Source: Candidatus Tayloriibacteriota bacterium
GTDB taxonomy: Bacteria > Patescibacteriota > Minisyncoccia > Phycocordibacterales > JAKAEA01
Assembly (NCBI GenBank): GCA_029288535.1
Contig: JARIGY010000010.1
Span: 1 to 16,636 of the forward strand
Direction: 5' to 3'
Length of the DNA: 16,636 bases
Position 1 is the first letter of the stretch, and each line of letters opens with the position of its first letter. Below the pieces are notes generated by a model. It made no database searches and was not told where the DNA came from. It saw only the letters and a program-made list of their open reading frames with translations. The translations under genes and the position numbers were made by a program. Shown here in pieces: positions 1 to 7,570 of this stretch.

Positions 1-327
1 GAGCTCTACCGTGTCTGCAGCCCGGATGCCAGACTCAAAATCCGTGTCCCGTACTTCAAATCGACCGCGGCGTTCAAAGACATTACCCACAAAAGCTTTT
101 TTACCGAGCGGACCTTTGAGTATTTTGATCGCTCTTACATCGAAAGTGGAGCGCTTCCCGAGTACAATTCGAAATTCAACTTCAAAGTTGTGTCATTGAC
201 TTACAACTACTATACCCGCGGTACAAAATACCTTCCATTCGTTTCCCTCCTGCGGCGTTTTTTCTGGGATGTCGTAAAATCCATAGTCGTTGAGCTGAGA
301 GTGGTCAAGGACGATAATATAGGCTAA
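1..327 (+). CDS. SAM-dependent methyltransferase, C-terminal part (cut at window start)
   Basis: An open frame runs from the first base to a TAA at 325-327, giving 108 residues with no start in view, so the N-terminal part lies outside the window. The visible protein begins ELYRVCSPDARLKIRVPYF and continues with THKSFFTERTFEYF. This matches the end of class I (Rossmann) methyltransferases, where a 'YRVLKPGG-like' turn leads to a strand 'RVPHF', followed by 'DPTHKxFF...TFxYF'. The glycine-rich SAM-binding motif would be upstream and cannot be checked. The usual 'KPGG' turn reads SPDA here. The gene ends 21 bases before a sugar aminotransferase on the same strand, suggesting a shared transcript and a role in modifying a surface sugar or lipid; the substrate is unknown. 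The family call is fairly sure, the substrate is not. Confidence 0.72.
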   Translation, partial: ELYRVCSPDARLKIRVPYFKSTAAFKDITHKSFFTERTFEYFDRSYIESGALPEYNSKFNFKVVSLTYNYYTRGTKYLPFVSLLRRFFWDVVKSIVVELRVVKDDNIG

Positions 328-348
328 TATGGCTTTATAAACAAAGTT

Positions 349-1482
349 ATGAAAAAAATACCGCTTTTTAAGCCCTATATCGGCAAGGAGGAGGTTCGGG
401 CAGTATCGCAAACCCTGCTTTCCGGATGGATCACGCTTGGTCCGCAAACCGAAGCTTTCGAGAAGGCTTTTGCCGGTTACGTCAAGAGTAAGTATGCAGT
501 TGCTTTAAATTCTGCAACATCAGGGCTCCATCTCGCACTTCTCGTTGCCGGCATAAAAGAGGGGGACGAGGTTATTACTACACCGTTAACGTTCGCTTCA
601 ACCGCTGAAGCGGTCCTATACGTCGGCGCAGTTCCGGTATTTGCCGATATCGATCCGCGGACATTGAATATCGACCCTCTGTCGATCGAAAAGAGAATTA
701 CGAAAAAAACCAAAGCGATCATACCGGTGCACTATGGCGGTCAGCCTTGCGATATGGACGCGATAAACAAGCTTGCGTCAAAACATAATCTCGTGGTCAT
801 TGAAGATGCCGCCCATGCCGCCGGCTCGGCTTACAAAGGAAAAAAAATCGGCGGCGGCAAAAACATGACGGTTTTCAGTTTTCACGCTGTCAAAAATTTA
901 ACAACGGGAGACGGCGGCATGATAACCACTTCTAACGCATCCCTCGATAAAAAATTGCGCGCCTTGCGGTGGATGGGCATCAACAAGTCGACTCGCGAGC
1001 GGGAAACGAGCGCCGGTTACCGCTGGGATTATGAAATACGGGACGGCGGCTTCAAATACCACATGAATGATATCGCGGCTTCCATCGGGCTCGTCCAGCT
1101 CCGGAAGCTCGATCTTATGAATGAAAAAAGGAGAAAGATCGCCGGCATATACAACGCGGCATTCGAGGGTGTGCCGCATATCCGCCCTTTAGCGCAGCTT
1201 CCGAACCTGGTAAACGCACAGCACAATTACTGCGTCATACTGTCGAACAAAGCGCTTTCGCGGGAAGAAATCATCTCGGCTCTCGTAAAAGAGGGGATTT
1301 CCACCGGAGTTCACTATAAACCGCTTTATCATCATCCGCGCTATGGCAAATACGGCAAAGCCAAGGATACTCCCGTTGCCGAGGAAATATGGACCCGCAT
1401 TCTTCTGCTGCCCTGCCATCCTGGCATGACGGCGGCAGACGCTCAGAAAGTTGCGCGCGAGCTGCTTGCCTTGAAAATGTAA
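349..1482 (+). CDS. DegT/DnrJ/EryC1-family PLP-dependent sugar aminotransferase
   Basis: This 377-residue protein has the full length of DegT/DnrJ/EryC1/StrS aminotransferases, which transfer an amino group from glutamate to a nucleotide-linked keto-sugar in the cytoplasm. Visible motifs in order are GWITLGPQTEAFEKAF near residue 26, the cofactor-contacting NSATSGLHLAL at 54-64, VIEDAAHAAGS at 150-160 with the ring-stacking Asp153, and FSFHAVKNLTTGDGG at 176-190, in which Lys182 should carry PLP. The C-terminal GVHYKPLYHHPRY is typical of the PseC/ArnB side of the family, but the exact product sugar cannot be read from sequence. The ATG at 349 has no Shine-Dalgarno. It follows the methyltransferase by 21 bases and converges on the flippase gene with a 4-base gap, in a surface-glycan locus. 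Confidence 0.9.
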   Translation: MKKIPLFKPYIGKEEVRAVSQTLLSGWITLGPQTEAFEKAFAGYVKSKYAVALNSATSGLHLALLVAGIKEGDEVITTPLTFASTAEAVLYVGAVPVFADIDPRTLNIDPLSIEKRITKKTKAIIPVHYGGQPCDMDAINKLASKHNLVVIEDAAHAAGSAYKGKKIGGGKNMTVFSFHAVKNLTTGDGGMITTSNASLDKKLRALRWMGINKSTRERETSAGYRWDYEIRDGGFKYHMNDIAASIGLVQLRKLDLMNEKRRKIAGIYNAAFEGVPHIRPLAQLPNLVNAQHNYCVILSNKALSREEIISALVKEGISTGVHYKPLYHHPRYGKYGKAKDTPVAEEIWTRILLLPCHPGMTAADAQKVARELLALKM

Positions 1483-1486
1483 TGCA

Positions 1487-2758
1487 CTAAAAGGAAGCGG
1501 CTGTCTCTATTGAGCGGGTCAGGGGATAATAGAAAAATAGGACATTCAGGATGTTTCCCAGCCATCTCGTCAGGATCTGGGCGATGACAAGTCCCACAAG
1601 GCCGTATAATCCGGTAAGGATTATGATGCTTGCGATCTGAAAAACTCCGCTGATAATATTTACAAAATATTGCTCTTTTATTTTTTTCTTCGCGATTATG
1701 AAAACGCTTGCGGGCTCGGCAAGCATGTTGAGAAGCGATAGCGAGTAAAGTTGGGCTAAAAATGTCACGCCTGCGTATGCCGGGAACAGCACTCTGAAAA
1801 AGACCGGTAGTAAAATGATGAAAATACCGATTGTCGCGATTGAAAATACCGCATACAGCAAAAATTTATTGAAAATGCGGCGCCTGATGTCACTTTCGGA
1901 ATATTTTGAAAATTGGGGGAAGAGCAGATTATTGGGTAGGGTGAGGATGGCTTTCAGCTGGTCTATCGGAGCTGTTGCTACGGAATAAAGCGCCACCTGG
2001 ACTGCGCCAAGATAATGAAAAACCAGAATTTTATCGATATTGCCCGCTACGGTGCTCAGGATGTTGATGAAGCTTAAATGCTTGCCGTAATGCAGCGCCT
2101 CGCGGTCGACATCTTTGTTCGGCTTATAAATGTAGACCACTCTCAAGTAGAGGATAACCCCGATCAGGGTGTTTGAGGCGATATATACGATAATGAACCA
2201 TATGGGATTGTCCGTAAGGAACATTGTTAAAAACAGACAGGCGTAGGGAAAAATATTTCCTATGATCGTGAAGTACAGGGTCAGGCGCCTGAAATCTTTT
2301 TTGGCGCTCAGGAAATTACTGTAGAGGTTGGTGCTCGTAAAGACAGGCCACAGGCAGCCCGTGATCAGAAAGGCGATTCCGAATGCGCTGTGATGCATGA
2401 AGTAGTATAGGGATATCCCGAGTGTCCCGAGGAAAAAGAGCAGACTCCATTGTATGTTTTTCCAGAAAGCATACCGGAGCGTTCCTTCGTAGCCTCTTGC
2501 CGTGGAACGCAAAACTGCGGTACCAAGCCCGCTTAGGGTAAATGCACTCAGCAGACTTATCAAAGATAGGGCGTATTTGTACTCGCCGTATGTGCTTTTT
2601 GACACGAGGCGGGTAAAAGCAACTGCTAACAGAAACGAAAAGAGTGAAAGGATAATTTGCCCGCTGCCAAGCCATGAACTGTCGCGGATAAGGTATCTGA
2701 CGTTTACTTTGAGAGTTTTTTCAAATTTCTCAATAAGATAGATAAGCTTGGTCTTCAT
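1487..2758 (-). CDS. Polysaccharide flippase (Wzx/MATE-like, polysaccharide biosynthesis family)
   Basis: A 423-residue, very hydrophobic protein with about 12 predicted membrane segments, matching the length and pattern of Wzx/PST exporters in the MOP superfamily. These flip undecaprenyl-linked glycans across the cytoplasmic membrane. Family-like features are the N-terminal amphipathic stretch leading into SGQIILSLFSFLLAVAFTR (about 32-50), the TYGEYKYALSLISLL segment after the first helix, and NIDKILVFHYLGAVQVALYSVA around the middle, which corresponds to the conserved 'DkiligyflG...vGlYsiA' of the family. The start ATG at 2758 has no Shine-Dalgarno. It is transcribed away from the GT2 gene, with divergent extended -10 elements in the 87-base spacer, and ends 4 bases from the convergent aminotransferase. 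The cargo is presumably the product of the neighbouring sugar enzymes. Confidence 0.88.
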   Translation of the reverse strand: MKTKLIYLIEKFEKTLKVNVRYLIRDSSWLGSGQIILSLFSFLLAVAFTRLVSKSTYGEYKYALSLISLLSAFTLSGLGTAVLRSTARGYEGTLRYAFWKNIQWSLLFFLGTLGISLYYFMHHSAFGIAFLITGCLWPVFTSTNLYSNFLSAKKDFRRLTLYFTIIGNIFPYACLFLTMFLTDNPIWFIIVYIASNTLIGVILYLRVVYIYKPNKDVDREALHYGKHLSFINILSTVAGNIDKILVFHYLGAVQVALYSVATAPIDQLKAILTLPNNLLFPQFSKYSESDIRRRIFNKFLLYAVFSIATIGIFIILLPVFFRVLFPAYAGVTFLAQLYSLSLLNMLAEPASVFIIAKKKIKEQYFVNIISGVFQIASIIILTGLYGLVGLVIAQILTRWLGNILNVLFFYYPLTRSIETAASF

Positions 2759-2790
2759 GGCAAATATTGAATAATCGGCAGGTTGCTACC

Positions 2791-2799
2791 ATAATAGCA
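2791..2799 (-). promoter_or_regulatory. Extended -10 promoter element for the flippase gene
   Basis: Read on the minus strand this is TGCTATTAT, an extended -10 (TGn + TATTAT). The predicted transcription start is near 2784, giving a leader of about 26 bases to the ATG at 2758. No convincing -35 is seen. It is the exact reverse complement of the + strand element at 2830-2838. Confidence 0.45.
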
Positions 2800-2810
2800 T
2801 ACCGTCAATC

Positions 2811-2838
2811 CCGACAGGCCGCGATCTTCTGCTATTAT
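2811..2838 (+). promoter_or_regulatory. Promoter for the GT2 glycosyltransferase (likely leaderless)
   Basis: An extended -10 TGC-TATTAT lies at 2830-2838. It is preceded at 2811-2816 by CCGACA, which matches four of six -35 consensus bases, with a 16-base spacer. The -10 ends 7 bases before the ATG at 2846, so transcription should start at or within a base or two of the start codon. Confidence 0.55.
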
Positions 2839-2845
2839 TACGATC

Positions 2846-3559
2846 ATGGACGACTGCGCCGTTATCATCCCGACCTACAATGAATCGAAGAATATCGAAC
2901 TTATCATCAGGGCGATAAAAAAAGTCGCGCCCAAGGTCCGGATCCTTGTCGTGGACGACAGCTCCCCTGATGGCACTTCCGATATTGTTTTGTCTATCGG
3001 CAAAAAAGATCCGTCCGTCGGGCTTTTATTGAGACCAAAAAAAGAAGGTCTCGGCAAAGCCTATCTCCATGCCTTCAGCGAGCTTGGAAAAGATTCGCGC
3101 ATCGAATGGGTGGTCATGATGGATGCCGATTTTTCCCATGACCCGGATTATCTGATTCCCATGCTCGAGGCGGCCCGAACCCACGACGTCATAGTCGGTT
3201 CGCGCTATGTCCGGGGCGGCGATACCGAAGGCTGGGAACCTTGGAGAAAAATGCTCAGCAAATACGGCAATATATATTGCCGGTACATCACCCGCATGCC
3301 TGTGTGCGATTGCACCGCTGGGTTCAGTATGATCCGCAAGAATTTTTTAACCCGGGAAAAGCTCCAGATGCTCGATCTTTCCGGGTATGCGTTCCAAATG
3401 GAGCTCAAATATATGCTGCTCAAATCCGGGGCGCGGTTCTTCGAAGTGCCGATCGTTTTTAAAAGCAGGCGCGAAGGGGAATCGAAATTATCAAATCATA
3501 TCATCGGAGAAGGGATTCTTGCGCCATGGAAAATGATCTTTAAAAATAAATACCGCTAG
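2846..3559 (+). CDS. GT2 glycosyltransferase, polyprenyl-phosphate mannose synthase-like (Dpm1-type)
   Basis: A 237-residue family-2 glycosyltransferase resembling dolichol/polyprenol-monophosphate mannose synthases, which move a sugar from a GDP- or UDP-sugar to a polyprenyl phosphate on the inner membrane face. Visible motifs are VIIPTYNESKNI (6-17), VVDDSSPDGT (35-44), the metal-binding DAD in MMDADFSHDP (91-100), SRYVRGGDTEGW (119-130), and the acceptor-loop motif RREGESKLS (208-216). There is no C-terminal membrane domain, so it is the soluble Dpm1 form rather than the longer GtrB type. The ATG at 2846 lies just after an extended -10 and has no Shine-Dalgarno. The O-antigen-ligase-like gene follows 34 bases later and could use the lipid-linked sugar. 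Mannose as the sugar is inferred from family only. Confidence 0.87.
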   Translation: MDDCAVIIPTYNESKNIELIIRAIKKVAPKVRILVVDDSSPDGTSDIVLSIGKKDPSVGLLLRPKKEGLGKAYLHAFSELGKDSRIEWVVMMDADFSHDPDYLIPMLEAARTHDVIVGSRYVRGGDTEGWEPWRKMLSKYGNIYCRYITRMPVCDCTAGFSMIRKNFLTREKLQMLDLSGYAFQMELKYMLLKSGARFFEVPIVFKSRREGESKLSNHIIGEGILAPWKMIFKNKYR

Positions 3560-3576
3560 TGGATTTTGACTCCTCA

Positions 3577-3585
3577 TGATATAGT
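3577..3585 (+). promoter_or_regulatory. Extended -10 promoter element (likely leaderless start of the ligase gene)
   Basis: TGA-TATAGT is an extended -10 ending 8 bases before the ATG at 3594. A start 7-8 bases past the -10 would place the transcript's 5' end at the start codon. TTGACT at 3566-3571 looks like a -35 but is only 8 bases away, too close to pair with it. Confidence 0.45.
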
Positions 3586-3593
3586 TTTTCATC

Positions 3594-5936
3594 ATGAACA
3601 TAAATAAGATTTTAAGATACATAACGCTCATCGGTATTTTTATCATCCCTTTCATTCCGCTTGTAGTCTTCAACTCGCTGTTTTTCCCATTTATCACGGG
3701 TAAGAATTTCATGTTCCGTATCGTGATAGAAATCGTTTTTGCGGCCTGGGCAGTGCTCGCTTTGACCGATAAGGCCTATCGTCCGCGCAAATCCTGGATT
3801 CTCTACTCATTTTTCATTTTCGTCGGCGTCATGGCGGTAGCCGATGCGTTCGGCAAGTTTCCATTCAAGAGCTTCTGGTCAAACAGCGAACGCATGGAAG
3901 GCTGGGTAACGCTTGCCCATCTATTGATGTATTTCCTGGTAACTTCCACGGTACTAGCAACCGACAAGCTCTGGGATGCGTTTTTTGAAACTTCCTTCGG
4001 TGTAAACATGGTGGTCATGCTCTACTGCCTTCTGCAGATCGGCCACCAGCTTACCATCAACCAGGGAGGCGTGCGGGTAGACGCAACGTTCGGCAATGCC
4101 GCCTATTTGGCGGTTTATGCGCTTTTCAATATATTCATCGCAGCCCTGTACCTTGTCCGCAAGCGCGCATCGCTCAGCCTTTTCAGCAATTGGTTTTTTG
4201 CGCTCGGTTTCAACGCCGGCTTTCTGGTATTCGTTCTTCCCAATCTATCCCAGGCCGCATTAAGCGCGACTTCAAACGGCATCTTCTTCGGCTTTCTCGG
4301 CCTTTTTCTTGTAAATGTCTTTTTGTACGCCACCGCAATGCTCAAGCAGGAGTGGATGGTATTTGCGGTGATCATTCTCTGCAACCTTGTCGCGCTCTAT
4401 AATACCGCGACCCGAGGAGCCATCATCGGACTCATTGCGGGCATCGCCCTTACCGGCTTGCTTGTCGCGCTTCTCGATCGCGAGCATCCCCGATTCCAGA
4501 AATTCGCCTGGGGCGCCATCATTGCCGCTGCCGTAGTGGTTGTCGGTTTTTATGGCTTGCGCAATGCTTCGTTCGTAAAGAATAGCCCAGTTCTTTCGCG
4601 CTTCTCCTCGATTTCTTTGACAGAAACGACAACCTTGTCGCGCTTCAAGCTTTGGCACATGGCCCTCGAAGGTTTTAAAGAGCGGCCTATTCTCGGCTGG
4701 GGCCAGGAAAACTTCAATTATGTTTTCAACAAATATTACGATCCTGCGCTCTACAACCAGGAACAATGGTTCGATCGCACGCATAATGTCATCTTCGACT
4801 GGCTGACAGCGGGCGGCATCCTCGGCATTGCCTCATATCTTTTCCTGTTCGGCGGAGTCATCTATTATGTATGGCGCGGCAAAGGGGACGGGCAGTTCTC
4901 GATCCCGGAGCAGGCGGTCATAACCGGCATGCTGGCGGCATATTTTATCCACAACCTTTTTGTTTTCGATAACCTGACAAGCTACCTGGTATTCATTGCG
5001 ATTGCCGCGTATGTCTACAATCGCACAAGTCTGCGTCCTAGGATCGCTTCGGAATTTGTAGTCAATAATGCCGTTCTGCCCATTGCAGTCGTGCTGTTGA
5101 TTGTTGCGATGTACGTAGTAAATGTCAAGCCGATCCTGGCGAACCGCGCATTGATCGCCGCAATGACGCCTACTCAGCAGGGCGATATTACGAAAAACGT
5201 TGCTCAGTTTCAAGATGCCCTAAGCTATAAAACGTTTGCCGATGCTGAAATCCGCGAGCAGATCATGTCGGCTGCCGGTCAAAATGCCGCCGCAACCCAG
5301 CCTCCGATCGGCAGTGATACGCTCAAGGCTTTGGCAATTACGGAGGGTAAAAAACAAACCGAAATCACTCCCGACGACGCGCGTTACTTCGTGTTCTACG
5401 GCACGTTTCTCGTTCAGGATGGCGATATCAAAGACGCTATTCCGTATCTGCAGAGGGCTCATGCGCTTTCACCGGACAAACAATCGATCATCTTCGCTCT
5501 TGCAGGCGCTTATCTGGAAGAGCAGGATTATAAAGACGCGGAGCTTGTATTGAAAACCGCCTATGAGCTCGACCCTAGTTACGACGCAGCCCGGATGACG
5601 TACGCCGCAGCGGCGATCTATAACAGCGACCTGCCAACGGCAGACAGCGTTCTTGCGGGCGTTTCCACTTCCACCATTGCCGCAAGCAACGACATTACCC
5701 AAGCCCTCTACACGACAAAGCAGTTCGGACGCCTCATCATGCTTGCCAAATTCCGCGTGAGCCAGGATCCATCGGCCCAAAACTATGTCTCTTTGGCGGC
5801 AGCATACTTATATTCGGGAGACCGCAAAAATGCCGTCGCAGAGCTTCAGGCTGCAATAAATGTCGAGCCGAACTTCAAAGCCCAGGGTGAACAATATATC
5901 CAGCAGATCCAGGCCGGCAAAACCCCTGGCCAATAG
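3594..5936 (+). CDS. O-antigen ligase/polymerase-like membrane protein (Wzy_C) fused to TPR repeats
   Basis: A 780-residue protein in two parts. Residues about 1-515 form roughly 12 or more membrane helices. They carry Wzy_C/WaaL-type signatures: NTATRGAIIGL at 270-280 with a conserved Arg274, RFKLWHMALEGFKERPILGWG at 350-370, and a periplasmic-loop motif RTHNVIFDWLTAGGILG at 395-411. His397 is the likely family histidine. Residues about 595-780 are helical repeats of TPR type, clearest at 597-662 and 730-762 (AAYLYSGDRKNAVAELQAAINVEPN). Members of this family transfer lipid-linked glycans to lipid A, other surface carriers or, in PglL/PilO-type enzymes, to proteins. The TPR tail suggests binding of a protein acceptor or partner outside the membrane. 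It follows the GT2 gene by 34 bases and precedes murB by 14. The acceptor is unknown. Confidence 0.85.
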   Translation: MNINKILRYITLIGIFIIPFIPLVVFNSLFFPFITGKNFMFRIVIEIVFAAWAVLALTDKAYRPRKSWILYSFFIFVGVMAVADAFGKFPFKSFWSNSERMEGWVTLAHLLMYFLVTSTVLATDKLWDAFFETSFGVNMVVMLYCLLQIGHQLTINQGGVRVDATFGNAAYLAVYALFNIFIAALYLVRKRASLSLFSNWFFALGFNAGFLVFVLPNLSQAALSATSNGIFFGFLGLFLVNVFLYATAMLKQEWMVFAVIILCNLVALYNTATRGAIIGLIAGIALTGLLVALLDREHPRFQKFAWGAIIAAAVVVVGFYGLRNASFVKNSPVLSRFSSISLTETTTLSRFKLWHMALEGFKERPILGWGQENFNYVFNKYYDPALYNQEQWFDRTHNVIFDWLTAGGILGIASYLFLFGGVIYYVWRGKGDGQFSIPEQAVITGMLAAYFIHNLFVFDNLTSYLVFIAIAAYVYNRTSLRPRIASEFVVNNAVLPIAVVLLIVAMYVVNVKPILANRALIAAMTPTQQGDITKNVAQFQDALSYKTFADAEIREQIMSAAGQNAAATQPPIGSDTLKALAITEGKKQTEITPDDARYFVFYGTFLVQDGDIKDAIPYLQRAHALSPDKQSIIFALAGAYLEEQDYKDAELVLKTAYELDPSYDAARMTYAAAAIYNSDLPTADSVLAGVSTSTIAASNDITQALYTTKQFGRLIMLAKFRVSQDPSAQNYVSLAAAYLYSGDRKNAVAELQAAINVEPNFKAQGEQYIQQIQAGKTPGQ

Positions 5937-5950
5937 TCATATTTAGGTTG

Positions 5951-6979
5951 ATGGATATCCAGGAAAACATATCGCTCAAGGAATATACGACGTTCAGGAT
6001 CGGCGGCCGCGCTAGGTTTTTTGCGCATGTGCGGAATACAGCAGATCTTGAAAACGCCACGGCATTTGCCCGCCAGAAAAAACTGCCGATCTTGGTGCTC
6101 GGAGGCGGCTCGAACATCCTCGTTGCTGACGAAGGGTTTGCCGGACTTGTCCTCAGAATGGAAATCATGGATGTAGTCATCAACGGCAATAAAGACGGGA
6201 AAACCATCGTCTCGGCCGGAGCCGGCGTCGAATGGGACGGTTTTGTTGCCGGCACAGTGCGTCATGGCTTGCACGGTCTGGAAAACCTTTCGCTCATCCC
6301 GGGCACGGTCGGCGCGGCGCCGGTCCAGAATATCGGGGCATATGGCGCCGAAGTGAAAAATGCAATCGAATGGGTCGAGGCTCTCGACTATGAAACAGGC
6401 GTCGTCCGGAGATTTTCAAATCGGGAATGCAACTTTGCGTACCGCACCAGCTTCTTCAAGACTCCGGCCGGCAAGAAATACGTCATAATCCGGGTAGGCT
6501 TCGCTCTTGCCAAGCATGGCGAGCTCGCTACGTCATATCGCGATATCGCTGACTATATAAAAATAAACAATATCGCTCAGGCAGAAATTACGTTGCAGAA
6601 AGTCAGAGATATCGTGATAGATATCAGGACAAAGAAGCTGCCGAATCTTGCTGAGTATGGTACTGCCGGCTCATTTTTCAAAAATCCGATTATTGCCAAA
6701 AGCGAATACGAAAAGTTATTGAACGAATATCCGATGATGCCGCATTATCCTGCAGGAGAAGATAAGGTGAAAATTCCTGCTGCGTGGGTGCTCGACAACC
6801 TCTGCGGTTTCAAAGGCTACAGAGAGGGCGACGTCGGAGTATATAAAAACCAGGCACTCGTATTGGTGAATTTCGGCAATGCCGCCTCTTCGGAAATTAA
6901 AAATCTCGCTCAAAAAATGATCGATGCTGTACAGGAAAAAACTAATATTATTTTAGAAAGGGAAGTCGAGTACGTCTAA
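5951..6979 (+). CDS. murB: UDP-N-acetylmuramate dehydrogenase (UDP-N-acetylenolpyruvoylglucosamine reductase)
   Basis: MurB is the FAD enzyme that reduces UDP-GlcNAc-enolpyruvate with NADPH to UDP-MurNAc, the second committed step of peptidoglycan synthesis in the cytoplasm. From the ATG at 5951 it is 342 residues, the same length as the E. coli (type I) enzyme. Motifs: LKEYTTFRIGGRA (9-21), LVLGGGSNILVAD (48-60), the FAD-binding SLIPGTVGAAPVQNIGAYG (114-132), FAYRTSFFK with likely catalytic Arg165, YGTAGSFFKNP with proton-donor Ser241, and a C-terminal LEREVEYV bearing the catalytic glutamate. A TTG at 5948 directly before the ATG is a possible alternative start adding one residue; AGG at 5945-5947 is only a weak ribosome site. 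It follows the ligase gene by 14 bases, and its stop interlocks with the stop of the convergent gene. Confidence 0.96.
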   Translation: MDIQENISLKEYTTFRIGGRARFFAHVRNTADLENATAFARQKKLPILVLGGGSNILVADEGFAGLVLRMEIMDVVINGNKDGKTIVSAGAGVEWDGFVAGTVRHGLHGLENLSLIPGTVGAAPVQNIGAYGAEVKNAIEWVEALDYETGVVRRFSNRECNFAYRTSFFKTPAGKKYVIIRVGFALAKHGELATSYRDIADYIKINNIAQAEITLQKVRDIVIDIRTKKLPNLAEYGTAGSFFKNPIIAKSEYEKLLNEYPMMPHYPAGEDKVKIPAAWVLDNLCGFKGYREGDVGVYKNQALVLVNFGNAASSEIKNLAQKMIDAVQEKTNIILEREVEYV

Positions 6980-7416
6980 ATGCTTTTTGGAGAAATGACG
7001 AGTTCATTATCCTTGAGCCAGCCGAGTTTTTCCGACATGCGCAATTCAAGCCAGTAGCTTTTTCCTCCGACAGTAAAAGGCCGCGGACCGATGAGGCCTG
7101 TGCCCGAAGACCAGGACACAACCTGCGAATCTGTACCGTTTGTTACGTCAAACTTATAAAAGTCGCCTAATGGAATCTTTATTTCGCTGTTGCCGGCGTT
7201 TGCCGGAGTCGTGCCGGTAAAGGTGACGGCAAAGTCAGGAAACTGAATGGGAATATTTTTTTCAAAAATGGTTTTGGTGCCGTACGCGGCTGAAGTCGAG
7301 GTCTTTGGTTGATCCATGTTCATGATAGGGTGATGAGAATAATATTTAATAAATAGTAACGAGACAGCCGATAGTAAAATGAAAAATATCGATACTGCAA
7401 GAAATTTTTTATGCAT
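6976..7416 (-). CDS. Membrane-anchored protein of unknown function
   Basis: A 146-residue protein that I do not recognise. Residues 5-24 (FLAVSIFFILLSAVSLLFIK) form one hydrophobic helix after a basic N-terminus, acting as an uncleaved anchor or signal peptide; there is no lipobox cysteine. The rest (about 30-146) is polar and rich in beta-prone stretches such as IPIQFPDFAVTFTGT and GPRPFTVGGKSYWLEL, consistent with a small domain outside the membrane. It has a plausible promoter at 7428-7433 and sits divergent to the small lysine-rich gene across an AT-rich spacer. Its TAG stop overlaps the TAA of murB, so the two convergent genes share four bases. No function is proposed. Confidence 0.75.
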   Translation of the reverse strand: MHKKFLAVSIFFILLSAVSLLFIKYYSHHPIMNMDQPKTSTSAAYGTKTIFEKNIPIQFPDFAVTFTGTTPANAGNSEIKIPLGDFYKFDVTNGTDSQVVSWSSGTGLIGPRPFTVGGKSYWLELRMSEKLGWLKDNELVISPKSI

Positions 7417-7427
7417 AGTACTTTGTA

Positions 7428-7433
7428 AGTATA
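7428..7433 (-). promoter_or_regulatory. -10 element for the minus-strand membrane-anchored protein gene
   Basis: On the minus strand this reads TATACT, five of six bases matching the -10 consensus. It ends 11 bases before the ATG at 7416, implying a leader of only a few bases. No clear -35 is visible; the expected -35 region sits beside the DnaA box. Confidence 0.4.
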
Positions 7434-7457
7434 CTCTTTTTTATTTTTTTGAAAAAG

Positions 7458-7466
7458 TTATCCACA
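7458..7466 (+). promoter_or_regulatory. Perfect DnaA box
   Basis: TTATCCACA is the highest-affinity DnaA-box sequence known from E. coli oriC (R1 type). It stands alone in an AT-rich spacer, between the promoter of the minus-strand gene and the promoter at 7491-7518, and is followed by an imperfect AT-rich palindrome (7465-7487). I saw no further box or dnaA/dnaN gene nearby, so a regulatory or titration site is more likely than an origin. A chance match is possible. Confidence 0.4.
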
Positions 7467-7490
7467 ATTTTTCTGAAAAAATAATTGTAT

Positions 7491-7518
7491 TTGAAATCAA
7501 TGTGGCTCATACTATAAA
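7491..7518 (+). promoter_or_regulatory. Sigma-70-type promoter of the 28-residue lysine-rich gene
   Basis: TTGAAA (7491-7496) and TATAAA (7513-7518) are separated by 16 bases; each matches five of six consensus bases. The predicted start near 7525 gives a leader of about 46 bases before the ATG at 7571, with no Shine-Dalgarno in it. Confidence 0.6.
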
Positions 7519-7570
7519 AGAAGTAACGGTCGATACTTACTATTGTCCATCAAAATAATTTTTAAATATC

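Noticed and set aside
11..199. A 62-codon frame on + at the window start
   Set aside because: It is out of frame with the methyltransferase end, which fits family motifs up to the TAA at 325-327.
3566..3585. TTGACT with TATAGT as a full -35/-10 promoter before the ligase gene
   Set aside because: The two are only 8 bases apart, far short of the 16-18 needed. Only the extended -10 is kept.
4272..4784. A 170-codon minus-strand frame opposite the ligase gene
   Set aside because: It is antisense to the membrane segments and the RTHN motif of the ligase-like protein and has no recognisable domain.
7417..7570. Possible replication origin in the AT-rich spacer
   Set aside because: Only one DnaA box is present, with no box cluster and no dnaA, dnaN or rpmH nearby. 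It is recorded as a single site only.
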